Positions 24,627-36,056 of a DNA stretch of 64,000 nucleotides are shown here, one piece after another. How positions within the stretch are numbered: the stretch's first letter is position 1; each line of letters starts with the position of its first letter. The stretch spans positions 5,704,001-5,768,000 of the forward strand of contig JAGMUV010000001.1 of the NCBI GenBank assembly GCA_020744425.1, in the 5' to 3' direction. The translations under genes and the position numbers were made by a program. Source of the DNA: Dactylonectria macrodidyma (Eukaryota > Ascomycota > Sordariomycetes > Hypocreales > Nectriaceae). The notes under the pieces were generated by a model. It saw only the letters and a list, made by a program, of their open reading frames with translations, was not told the origin of the DNA and ran no database searches.

Positions 24627-27050
24627 TTATCCAAATCGAAGCCGGCTCTGTCCTGGTTCTAGCTTCCCGCCTCTGCCGCGCTTCGACGATGCACCTTGCC
24701 CCTTTTTCGAGGAGATGCGTGGAGTGGGTGGCCGTTCAGCGAATGTAGGCTTGACACGTTCTGCATCTTGGATATCTTTGGCTAGATGCCAATCCTCATG
24801 GCTTTGCAGCGCATCTGGGTCAATAAAGCTGGCCATGCAGCGAGAACACGCAAGAAGGTCGGCGCAAGACACGCCGTGCTCAGCCTGGGCGGTTGAAAAA
24901 CCGCTCGTACTCGGTTGGCCAACAGATAGATCCAAGTTCGGTATGTCGAGCGGACGAGAAGGGAGGTCGGTCTCACCGCCGGCAGTAGGTGGAGGTGCAT
25001 TGTCCGGGCTTCCATCCGCGGGGACTTTCGCAAAGAACCGCTGAATTCCCCCGTCTTCAACTCGGCGTTTCTTGACTGGCCGGTCAATATGGGTAACTGC
25101 TGGACGAGTGTCCCCCATGCCAGACCGGAGAGCTTCGGCTTCTTCGCCTTTGACGAGGAACCCATCAATGCCCATATTTCCCTTGACCCCATCTTCGAAG
25201 CCCCCCACACTGAGACTGAGGTTCGTACAAGGCCAAACCTTTCCATCGCTAATGATTTGGGCCAGGAGATCTTTAGCGAGTTCCAGGAGGGTCTGCTCGT
25301 CCAAAGACTTTCCCTGTGGGATAGGTCCCTGCCGAGATCGCATCTGACCTCCATGGCGATGATGCAGGTTCATAGTCCGGGGTCTCCGCTTGTTTTCCAG
25401 TACGCCTTCTTCAACAAGTCGAGCGTAGATATCGGCGACAAATATCCTGAGCCACCGGACAGCTTGATCTTGGGTACTGATCGTCGGTCGAAAAGATTTA
25501 GCAGATAACATGGATTTAATCTGAGTTCGAGAGCTCACTTCGCTGTTATCGATGCCTCTGATTGTGTTGTAAACCCAGAGGCCGATGTCGCTGCCGAGTT
25601 TCGCCTTCATTGTATCCAAAGCAACCTCAAATAAGTCTTTGACATTCTCTGTCTCAAACGTGGTAACCACCTGATCACCTAGCTTACCACCTAGGTTCCG
25701 TAGCTTGGTCACCTTGAAACCACTCATGAACGAGTTCACTGCTCGATTGCGCACGACAGTTTGCTGGTTGGGCTTCTTGAATGCGGAGCCCAACTTGCTC
25801 AGGAGTTTATTGCTCGCAATCCCGGCTGAACAAGTGTAACTCAACTCACTCCAGACTTTGGCTCGAACATCACGAACGATTTCGGATCCAATCAGAATCG
25901 CCACATCATCCCAGTCAGGGTCGATGGTTTCTTGCTCCTCGTCCAAATCAATCAGGGCGTCTGCCTGCCAGTCGAGTGCGGAGATGGGAGGAAGGGGTAG
26001 CCTCTCAGTGGGATCATCGTATGGCGGCGGGTTCTTCAGTTCGGGATAACGTTCGAGTAGGATGGAGTGAACTTGACTGGATAGATCCAGAAAGACTTCA
26101 TCTATCCCAGCCTTCTCCACCCTTTGCAGGTCGGTCGGCAGAAAATCTTTAATCAAGGCCAGAATCTTTCTCGATTCCAGACGATAAGGGTCAAGGGAGA
26201 CCTTGTCGGTTGCAATATTCGTATCAGCATCGTCTCTATATGCCCACTTGTCGTCGCCTTCTCTCCATGTCGCAACGTGCGGAGCAATGAGATCAGGACA
26301 TAATTTCTTTGCCTCTGAAATGGAGCAGTGGCGGCCAATACCCCATTCACGAGCGGGATAGTTGACGGCAATCAGCGCCTGCCTTCGAGAATGTTAGCAT
26401 TACGCTGAGATGGGGGAAAATGAGGGCCAAGATCTGTGCTTGCTGATAGAACTTAGGAAAGCACATGGGGTGAAACACCACAACAAGCCAGCAAAATGTA
26501 AGTGCTGAGCAAAGAGGGTGGCATGTGAGTGGAGAGGAGGGAACCTAGCAGAGGCATTGCATTTAGGAGCAAATATTGACAAAAAGAAGGATGAAAGACA
26601 TAAATGCAAGAAAAAGTCAAGCCTGTGGGATATTGGGGATGTAAAAAAAAAAAAAAGAAAAAAAAAAAGGAAAGTAGACCAGCGAAAGGATGGAAAACAT
26701 TTGGTACCATACAAGACCAACAAAAGCAAGGGTGACCGGGGTTGTATCGAACGGAAAGTGGCAGAAAACAGGCTCCGCCCTTTAAGTCCCCGAGAAAAGC
26801 CGCTCGCTGCGGAATAAACTTACCATTGCTGAACGGCAAGCGGTTTATCCTTGGGGATGCCAAGCCGTACCATTTCGCACTGAGCGTAGAAGCCATCCAG
26901 ATCAACGTGAGCGACAACACGTAAGGGATTCGAAGTGCTGGACGAAGCTAGCTGAGAAAGCTGGCGATACGTAAACTGAGATCGTCGAATGCCGCCCCCA
27001 TGCAGCGGAGATGAAGCCCTATGGCCGTGGAGCGGCGGGGACGAGGGCAT
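24627..27050 (-). CDS. RAD30: DNA polymerase eta (Y-family translesion polymerase)
   Basis: Bypasses UV photoproducts at stalled forks; nuclear. Exons 27050-26824 and 26382-24627 give 660 residues. The first catalytic motif VDLDGFYAQCE (Asp50, Asp52) is in exon 1. Exon 2 opens with QALIAVNYPAREWGIGRH and carries the second catalytic motif GIDEVFLDLS (Asp170, Glu171). The thumb and little-finger regions follow. Near the C-terminus IQRFFAK is a FF-type Rev1/PCNA-interaction candidate. A ubiquitin-binding zinc finger uses C588, C591, H604 and H608 with the usual HEDWH. The chain ends QSRLRFG, a degenerate PIP-like end. The intron is 441 bp, long for this window, with a clear GCTAAC branch site and a GAAG acceptor that keeps the frame. 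The start at 27050 matches family N-termini; the open frame upstream begins only with a TTG. Confidence 0.95.
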
Positions 27051-28383
27051 TTTAACGGTGCTTGCGACGCAGGATTCGACCAAACTGGCATCGTGATTCG
27101 CGCTGGGAGGGTTCTGTTGGTGACCAGGAATAGCCTTCCGTTCCGCTAGCCTAACCAAAGGAGAGGCAGGGATAAGTCTTGGCTCAGATCAGCTCGGCAC
27201 GAACCTAGCTCATTTGATCGAATTGCATGTTGTTGGTGAGTAGCATGGAAGACAGATGGTGGAAGTTAGGAAGTTCATTGAGGAAGTGAGCAGCCATGAT
27301 TTGGTGCTAGTGGACCAAAGCCTCAGATCCGAGGCCCCGCCAAGCCGCAGGAAAGAATGCCGCTAAGGAAAAAGCCCCACAGAAATTGTTCTCGATGAAT
27401 TCACCGGCTTGGGTATTCTGGTAGAAAGCGACGGTTATTCGGGGAATAACATAGCAGGCATCAATGTTTCCCCATCTGCATCTGTCGCCATTTGGCAATA
27501 CAACCCTTGATTAGGCTGCGGACTCAAACACAATTCACGTAGGGATCTAGCGGCACCCTTGCACATGGAGGGGCCTCTTGATCAAATTGATGCATGCGAT
27601 GAGGGCTATCCGATTGACCCTCATGCTAGAGCAATCCTTCCCGTCATCTTCCCAGTCCTAGATTCCATTTTCATTCATCTCCGATATGTTCACATTCGTG
27701 ACGCCTCACTTATGGCTGTTGTACCACTTGCGTGCAGTTGAGGCTGCGGCTTGCACTGTGAACATCCCCGCCAGCTCAAGCTCGGCCAATCATGGGACCC
27801 TTACCTTGCTGCTCGACAGAATTCAAACGTTATAGCAAACCAGGGCCATTATTCGTTGAACCGCCTCTCATCCGGCCTCGACGTTCATCTCACCAGTCTC
27901 ATAGGCCAACAAGTCTAACTAAAATGACTTCATTGACAATGACTTAGAACACCCGAACTTGATCCGGCCTCTCATCCTACGCTAACCTTTGAACAACGTC
28001 CAAATCCGTACCTGTTCGGAGCCATCGAGTTTCCCAACTTCAAAGGATATCATATACTGCAGTAAACCCAGAGAGGAAACAGTTGCATTTTACAATATGA
28101 GGCCATAGATGTCTCTATTAACGTAAGTATCGATGGGCCTTGTAATCATCGCCGTCCAGTAACCTTGCTGACAAAGTGATCCCTTCCATTAGCATTCTCC
28201 CTTGCTTGCCAACAAAGAGCTGGCAGGAAATTCCATTATCTTCCACCCACATACCTACTCATCATGAAACCCGACAAAAACCCGTCTATATTGCATTTGT
28301 CCAATATGCTTTGACGGCCATGTTCTATCTCGTGTTCTCCTGGACGCCAGAACCAGCCAACTCAGGGGTATCAATATCAAGGC
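27051..28383. other. Intergenic region, no gene recognised
   Basis: This 1.3-kb gap holds the polymerase eta promoter and the 3' end of the Pfa5 gene. No frame with family features was seen. Confidence 0.5.
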
Positions 28384-29742
28384 TTAGTGTCTTGATGCTC
28401 CAGCACTGCGCATTTCTATTCCATCAGTCGCCGGGTTCCCGGTATCAGGAATGCCATATCGCTTCTTCAGCTCTTCTACAAGCGGACCAAACTCATAGTC
28501 GCTCTCCATGCTATCGTGGTTGCAACAAGGGGAGTGCCAAATGGGGAGTAGCCACTCCAATATCGAGCTCCCCATGACAGACTTGCAATTCTTCCAAACT
28601 CCCACATCCCATGGGTTCTCGCCGGGTTCTGTTGCGAGGATGGCGAACGTCCTCTTGGCTTGCTCATCCCTGGGCGACACTGGACTCATGGTCCCCATCG
28701 AGACACCAGGAACATGATTCATCATTACATAGTTCTGGCCCCAAGCGGGACTCGCGAGCGGGTAGGTGATGGTCTGATATCGCTGGGTGGACGGGCTGTT
28801 TGGGGGCACACGTACAGCCAACCTAAAGGTTTGGCTCTTTCTCAGCATGTCAATGTTTGTGATATTAGTGCCAATGAACCGAGCTGAAGTCATGGTCATG
28901 GCGCTTGTGAAGAGCGCAAAGAAAGACGCGAGGGCAAGGCCAGCAACTATGCGACCGTCCAAGGGCCGGTCTTCATTCTGCTGCAATCGCAAAGAGTACG
29001 CAGCCGTCGCAATACATATGCCACAAAGTATACTGCAATAAAAAGTAAATTGCGCAAAGAAGTTGAAGGCTGATGTTTGTTAGCAGCGGTTGCGTCGAGG
29101 GACGTCAATGTCACAGGGGCAGACTCACATGTCTCGGACACAACTCCACCAACCCACGGACACAAGTGGTCCATCTTGCGAATGCATCGATCGATTTCGC
29201 TCGAATGATGGGCCCTATCTGGCTTCCAGTTCCGGCATTCGGAGCACCACTTGGGCCTGCCATCAAGTTCGCAAACGAAAACATCTTTGCTGTAAAAAGC
29301 TTCGAGCCCAGGGCTGTCGGGATTCGAATCTGGCGGAACCCATGGCTGCGTTTCGATGTCCCTTCCTCGACTTCGGTTCTTCTTGCGCTCCTTTTCGAGT
29401 GCTTGTCGCTCGGCGGAGAGTGGAACGAGGCCGGGGTTGAATTGGACGGTGAGGAAGGTTCGCAGGTACGACACGATGGTGAGCATAAAAAACAGAAAGT
29501 ACAAGACAATGAGCGTGATGGCGGTGCCCGTTTTGTGTTTCTTCCGATACAAATAATTGACTGCGCACAGGTTATCCGTCAGCGACTCCGAAGGGGCCGT
29601 GGTGTGAGGAGCTAGGCCGCATACTGCAGAGGTGCGGGATGACGACAAAAGTCGCGAAACCAAAGGCGGCGGCTATGAAGAAAGGGATGATGCGCACCGT
29701 CCACCGAGTCTCGGCGCGGTTGCTTGTGACCGGACGTGGCAT
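28384..29742 (-). CDS. PFA5: Protein S-palmitoyltransferase Pfa5 (zDHHC family, DHLC variant)
   Basis: Membrane enzyme that attaches palmitate to cysteines of target proteins. Exons 29742-29625, 29560-29129 and 29069-28384 encode 411 residues. Hydrophobic segments are seen near residues 14-35 and 53-72, and two follow the catalytic domain, giving the usual four-helix topology. The Cys-rich domain begins [26 protein letters not shown] and reaches the signature at residues 170-173. The signature reads DHLC where most family members have DHHC; the CPWVGG that follows is intact. The C-terminal half contains the Pfa5-type segment NPWDVG and a [15 protein letters not shown] patch. All introns show canonical signals; the second acceptor restores SETSFNFF after the catalytic domain. 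The start ATG gives an N-terminus of Pfa5 style ([11 protein letters not shown]). Confidence 0.93.
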
Positions 29743-32700
29743 GGCGGCATTGCGCCCGTGTCGACGACACGGCGGGACACGAAATCAAGTGTTGCGGGCG
29801 ACGCGGAATGCACTTTGGTGGTGTTGCTTAGGATGATGTTGTCATGGACATCATTAGTGGCAGATGGATGCCCTTTGTGAGTGGTGGGATGCTCTCAGCC
29901 CAGTGCTCATACAGTGCGGATCACGGCTCTCTGAGACAATCTAGGTACGTACCTATGCACACACAGGGCTGCGCGAGAGTTCTTAACCAACACCACAGAC
30001 AATATCACGATCGAAACATCAGCAGACAGCGAATATGGTTGCAAAACTCTTAATAGACTGATCGGCATCATGCTGGAGGAAATTTTTGGCTTTCTTTGGA
30101 GAAATTCTAACTTTCAGAGCGCATGTCGAAACTTCGCGCCTCGATCGTCTCAAAGATCGCCAATTCTTAGGGGCAGCCACCAACAAAAGCTCAGCATAAC
30201 CATCCAGATCTTCTGGACGCGTTTGGCCACATTACTTTCATCAGACGCAATTCATCGATAGGTGTTGCGTATGTGCGATTTACGTTATCGGTTATCGTTT
30301 TCATCGACACTTGGCCCGGCCAGTCACTCCTTTCATGTTGCCCCTTTCCGCGTTGACTGGTCAACTACCTACTGTACTGGCTTTACTGGCACCCCCCATG
30401 TTCACAGATCCGCCAGTCAGGTGTCATCTACATCAGTGAATCGAAGCTTGACTCGGAAGACAAATCTTGACGGCCCCTCTCATACGTTTGCCAAGCTTCC
30501 CCCGGCTGCTTCTCAGTTACTTTCTTGCGACACCAATTAAAGGGGTTTATAGGTGAGGGCGTTCAAGCTGCATGAAGCAAGGAGCACCTCGGGGTGGTCC
30601 CAGGGCTTATGGAAATCCAATCTCCTCCTTGGATGAGCCTGGTTCCCCTCACAGATCAGTAGCTTTCGCCTTACAGTCACTCCATGCCTATCAACATGCA
30701 TTCTCCTTAGTCTCGGTCCAGCAGAAATTGGACCAACAGCAGCAGTGCGCCCCAGCGGCGACGCATATCGTGAAGGCAGTCATTCTGCTACCTAGGGGGT
30801 TACTCTGGATTACCGCGTTGCATCGTTCCAAGGTATACGGGCAGTGTTGGGCCGCATCTCCCTCCCTCCTCAGAAGCCCAATCTCCGTGCACGCCCGTCG
30901 TGCTGCCTACGCACACCAGTGCCGGACAGCGTGCACATCAACCTTTTCGCCTAGACTCTAGCAACGAGCAGAGCCGGCAGAGCCTCTAGTGTCCTGGGCG
31001 CACTTTGAGTACAGTTGTGTTTTGGATTTGGGCGCAAGACCATTCAGTTCGCAAGGCAATACCTTCACACTTCTTGAGCCGCAATCCTCTCTGTCCATAA
31101 AAGACAACGGGCTCCCCCAGTTGGGATTCAGTACGCTTCTGGCCCTCCCGTCCTTTCCTCCTCTTTCCTACTCTCCTGGATCTGCTGTGACTTTAACGCC
31201 GCAGCTTTGCCTTCGAATACTTCCCACGCCCCCATGAACATGACGACCTCGAGAGACATGCCGACTTCGACCAGAGCATTTTACGACCCATAAGCCGCGA
31301 GAATCCGAGTTGTGGGCACGTGTAGCTGGCATCATCAGCATATGATCCTAGTCCATGCCTACGCCCAGCAGAGTGAGCCTGAGGCATTAGCCAAAGGGCC
31401 GACTGACGAAGCGCGAAGTACAGACCGCGAAACACAGATTCGCTAATGAGACAAGAAAAAAATGGAACAAAGTCTAGCAGAAATGAACAGCCAATTTTCT
31501 ATTGCATTCTCAAGTAAGAATGAAAACGAGTGTCAAGGGCATACTGGAAACGCATCTGATCGTTGTGGCTGCTTGGTGCTTCCAGATCTGTAAGTACTTG
31601 GTGCCTCTCTCAAGTTCCGTGCCTTAGGTTGAGGGCTTCTGAGCACATTGTTTCATATTTTCAGTTCTCAACCTTCCCCGTCAACCATTAACAATGACTT
31701 CTGTTATCACATCGATCCGTTCAAGCAATTCATTTTCTTTTCTTTTCTTCCTCCAGTTCCCACCCAGAGCATACTGTGGCGTTTATCCACACGTCGATCA
31801 TCGCATTCATGGGGTGGTAGCACCAAACCCCCTGGCACCCCCACAAGGAACAACCAACACGGGCCACCAAACCACGATATTCAGGGCGAGATGCATATAG
31901 AAGACCGCACGTTACCTGCCACCAAGTGGCTGCATCAAAACAGTTCGTCGCTACAGACACTACGATATGGGGTTATTTTTAATCCAACAGACCTCTCTTC
32001 GACCACTCTACCTTGTGCAGCGTCTTTGATATCCATGTCGACATCGATCCAGATGCAGCCCCGCTGCCACCATGCGGAACCCGGCTGTCGCCGACTCTGG
32101 ATTCTCTCCCTCGCCCTGGAAGACTGTAGGCCGCGGCCTCTTGTTCGCATCAAGAAAGCGGTCGTTTTTACTTTCCGCATCGCCCACCCGACGAAACTAA
32201 GCCTCCTATCAGCTTTTGAGACTTTTCCTTGTATAGCAAGCACGTTAAGGCGGCAGCTTTCAAGTCTCACGCCTTGACTTGCCCGCCTCGACAACCCACA
32301 GCGCGGCCGTGCGGCGCTGCTGAGCCGCTAATAAGCCGAGCCCAGTTCCACCGAGGATGTTTTGCCCGACGGCGCTGGCCGTCTCGATGACGTCTGGTTT
32401 TGCTCACACGATGCTCGCAGCCTAGCTGGAAGGACTAAATTATTGAGTGCCGAATTTTTGGGACCATCTTCTATGAGCCTGGAGGTTCCAACTACGGTTG
32501 TATACCAGAATTGTCTAACCCTAACTACACATCCCGTCGGCTTATGTTTAAGGCTTCCGTATAAGGTCTTCCGTACTAGCATCAGTCTCCAAACCAACAA
32601 CAACACATGTGCTCAGCAAACTAATCCACAAGGGCCCGCTCGTCGCCTACTTTGCTCTTCATGTCATCGCGACCCCCCGGCGCCTCAGATTCAATGTGAC

Positions 32701-33284
32701 ACAGCCCGGACTCTATACCTGGTCCAGTCCGCTTCATGCCACTGCCTGGCGATGCTGTCCTCTCAGCGGTACAGGTTTCGGTCCCGTGAATCAGTTTCCC
32801 GTGGCATTGCTATCGTCTCAAGCGAGTACTTCCAGTCCATTCGTTTCCTTCTGACAATTTTGGAAGTGGGCTGTGATTGAAGCCACGAACAAGCGTCGTC
32901 GCTCTCCTTCAAGCCAGTATGATCCACCCCCGACGAAGGTCCAAGAAATTGGAAATGACACTACCAGAGGTTGAAACGGGAGTTTACCTCGCGAAGCGCC
33001 TTCGGTGAATCTATTGCGCCCCAAAGTCCAATACCAATGACTGGTATCGTGTCTTTTGGTTGGCGAGCGATGGGGAAAATGGACTCGGAAATGACGATTG
33101 AAGCGGATGAAGCAACAGGCTTGTCTCTACGAAGTAGTCTTGAGGTTTTATTATATATTCTATTCTCCCTGGCATCAAAAAGATGGAATCAGACACCTCA
33201 AAACACCATCTTCAAACACTTACCAAGCCTTAACCACACCTACAACACCTCCAACACAAATCACCGCCTTCTCAAACCAACAAT
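29743..33284. other. Intergenic region, no gene supported
   Basis: About 3.5 kb. Several plus-strand frames of 60-210 codons occur (for example 31694-31900 behind a good CAACC...AACAATG start context, and 31648-32277, which has no ATG start). None shows a domain or a convincing intron set. A CT-rich tract (31726-31760) is present. Confidence 0.45.
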
Positions 33285-33428
33285 ATGCCTAGCCAGGGGT
33301 TGACGCTCATGTACACCTGCCATATCTGTTCTTACGACTGGGTGCATGCCACAACCCCCCAATGCTTGAATTGCCACCATGCTCCTTGTGGCAAGTGCAC
33401 CATTCATCACGTCGCCTCCCAGGGTTAA
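33285..33428 (+). CDS. 47-residue Cys/His-rich miniprotein, putative zinc ribbon
   Basis: A complete short frame (ATG 33285, TAA 33426-33428) encodes 47 residues with six Cys in three C-x2-C pairs: YTCHIC, QCLNCHH and PCGKC, followed by His-His. The spacing C-x2-C-x11-C-x2-C-x4-C-x2-C resembles the zinc-binding unit found at the ends of many filamentous-fungus proteins of unknown function (Trp or Tyr before the first pair, then a CxNCxH centre). The ATG follows AACAAT, a favourable context. It has no signal peptide, so an intracellular protein is likely. It stands alone in a 6.3-kb region. It may be a stand-alone zinc ribbon, a terminal exon of a larger gene whose upstream part I did not find, or a remnant. 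Confidence 0.55.
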   Translation: MPSQGLTLMYTCHICSYDWVHATTPQCLNCHHAPCGKCTIHHVASQG

Positions 33429-36056
33429 ATAACCCTCACTTGTGGTACTCGTCTCTCGCCGCTCCCAATTCCGCGAATCTCAGTCTCTCATAAACTCAAT
33501 GGGAATGAGTTTCAACGGACGACAACAACCCGATCGTCGGAGATGTGCTCAGCGACCACAAACAATGACAACTTCTCCTACCTGAGCGCTTCATTAGACG
33601 ACCTGCTCACGCAACTGCGGAGTTTGTTTGGGGGGATTCCTGATTTAGGCGGCTGTGCTATAGATTGTGATTTTCTTCTTTGGGCGGTGGAATTTGTTTT
33701 CTTGCGAGAAGAGGCCCCTGTTCATCCATGTTTTGTTGCGCAAGAGAGACCACTCGGGGTGGTTTAGAGCCGTGTCCGGATATTGTTTTGACTCTTTCTG
33801 TTTTGCTCTTATCCCTTTTATTACGCATATAGACTCTTGTTTTCGATTCGATCTTGGTTCTTGTTCGCTTCGTTGTATTTAGTAACAATTCCATTCGATT
33901 ACTCTCTTACCGCATCATCACCACTCGTTTCACATCACCTTAGCTGCCTCTTTCACAGGAGGGGCTGTGATTTGATTCATTTTATAGATGGATGACGTTA
34001 CCTTGCCGAGTGTTACTGAATCACAAGGATATGGGCTGCACCTACTACAGTGGTGACATGAGACGTTCCCATGACGTTGGGTTGGGGTTTCTGGGGGTCT
34101 CGCTGGAAGCCATCCGTGGTCCGTCATTGGATGTAGACACAGCAAGGATTATGGAGGCTCTTGTATCCATCCCCTTCTGGACTCTGTTGCGATTGGTTGT
34201 TCTACGAAATGAACTATTATTCTTCCTGCGTGGTTTAAGGCTGCTCGGGGTGCGTCGCTAAGCCACACATGCGGCAATCAACTCCTATAGACCAGCAGCC
34301 AATGTACGAGACGGTAGCCCGGTATACGGGATTTCCCCTCCACAATAATTGAAAAAAAGAATGGGACTTCACCTTCAGCATTTAGTCACTGTCAGATCTT
34401 TGAGGAAAAAATCACATGTGCCAGAAGCAAACTGTGCTCTTTACGTCACCGTAAACTACAACGAACCCGGGTCGTCGGTAGACCCGCTCAGCCTTGTGCT
34501 CCCCACAGCCCCCCTCCCCGTATGGCCAGGATCGACAAACATGGTCGATCGGTGATGATTTCCATGTGGCTTTCTTTGCGTCATTCGTCGTGTGAACCGG
34601 TCTTTTGTCTGTTGCAGAAACGCTTTGCCTCGGTATGCTTGTGGGCTGGTTCACTGCCTCTTCGGTAGGACGCTTGGCGCGGTCGTTTGTAACGCTGGCC
34701 ATCGCTGTCTAGATTTGCAGGATGACGTCTGAGGGACTCTGTCTTCTTCCAGCATGCCACCTTGCCATGCCTTCTGCTTCCCACTCGGTAGTCCCACGAT
34801 TCGAAATTCATTCAAATGCGACCAATATCCCCAAAATTAGAGCGTCTCGTGCGTGACGGTCGTCGTCTGTCATGAGCCCCTCGCAAAGCCTCCAAAACAC
34901 CATTTCCAAACCCAATGTACAACCATATCCATATCCACCACACGTGAGTAATAATTAGGAATCGTGCTAAATATTAGCTCTGGCGTAGTTTTCTTCTGTT
35001 TGTTTAAGCTAGTTACGAACCTAATACGATAATTAGGATTCCGACTTCCAGTTTGTGCGTGACACATGCCGGCGACACGGGGTACGGGGGGCCAGCCAGC
35101 CCTCGTCATATGGCATTCCGGATAGAGACAGGCTTCGTTTCAACCTTGGTATTGACTCGCTACTGGGTCAAGTCATAGCCGAGGCAGTGCGGTAGGTTGA
35201 GAGGCCAGTTGGCAAATGAAAAAAAAAAAAAAAAAAAAAGGACTCCCAGACGAGGCAGACGAGGCAGACGAGGCAACGGAGCTAACATGACGGCAGGTCG
35301 CCCAGAGGAGTCGCCAACCTGGTCACAAAAGTCCCACTATTTGTTTATGCGCGCCAACTTTCATTTCTCCGGCCGAGAGGGGAAATGGTTAAGCGAGGAA
35401 ATATTCCGTTGGGGTGTGGGCGGTTGGGGGGTTGGTGAATGGTGATGCTTGGGCGCCTCGTCGTGGTGTTGAGCATGGCTGAGCGACTTCTGAGGCCGGC
35501 CCCTCCCTCACACCGAGCCAAACAACTCTCTAGCCGCGCTTGAAAAGATTCAACTGGACTGTATGGACTCTCTGTCTATAAGACCGACCATTGACTCGAC
35601 ACAAGAACGAGGCTTGACCACAGCCACTCGTCGGCTAGGTAGATCATCATGACGAATTGCACAGCCTGTCATCACAGAGTCATTTACGAAGGTTAACCAA
35701 CACCACGCGGGTCGTATTTGCTAACAACATGAAAACAAGGAATGCAAAAAGTGACACAAGACCCTTCGAGAACCCGCCAGCCACCCTTTGTACTGTACAA
35801 TGCTAGCCGGTCTTCGCCTCAACGCCTTGAAACAACCAGTAGTAAAGCAAAAAAAACGACGTCGAAAACGCAACAAAAGATAGTGTTGAACCAATCCTCT
35901 TGAAAATGCGAATATCAAACCTCCCCACCCCCCCTCCTTCCATCGAGCTGGCCCACTTTTGGCCAGTAAGTTCCCTTCAACTCGAGCCGGCCCACGATCT
36001 CATTAGCACACATATCGGCCTTGCTTGTTTCCGTATTTCCTTCCTCGGGGTCCCTT
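33429..36056. other. Intergenic region, no gene supported
   Basis: This 2.6-kb region runs to the 3' end of the Ash1 gene. Minus-strand frames 34702-34412 (96 codons) and 34811-34581 are open and hydrophilic but match nothing I know. A poly-A run and a 9-bp tandem repeat lie at 35219-35273. Confidence 0.45.
35219..35273. repeat. Poly-A run followed by a 9-bp tandem repeat
   Basis: A 21-A run at 35219-35239 is followed by three exact copies of CAGACGAGG at 35247-35273. It is non-coding. Confidence 0.85.

Noticed and set aside
27051..27158. N-terminal extension of polymerase eta
   Set aside because: The upstream frame starts with TTG, not ATG, and family N-termini begin at the MPSSPP position.
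31648..32277. 209-codon plus-strand frame
   Set aside because: No ATG start in frame at its beginning, no motif, and shifting amino-acid composition. Kept only as a note in the intergenic entry.
34412..34811. Two hydrophilic minus-strand frames of 76 and 96 codons
   Set aside because: They overlap in different frames, neither has a recognised motif, and no intron joins them convincingly.
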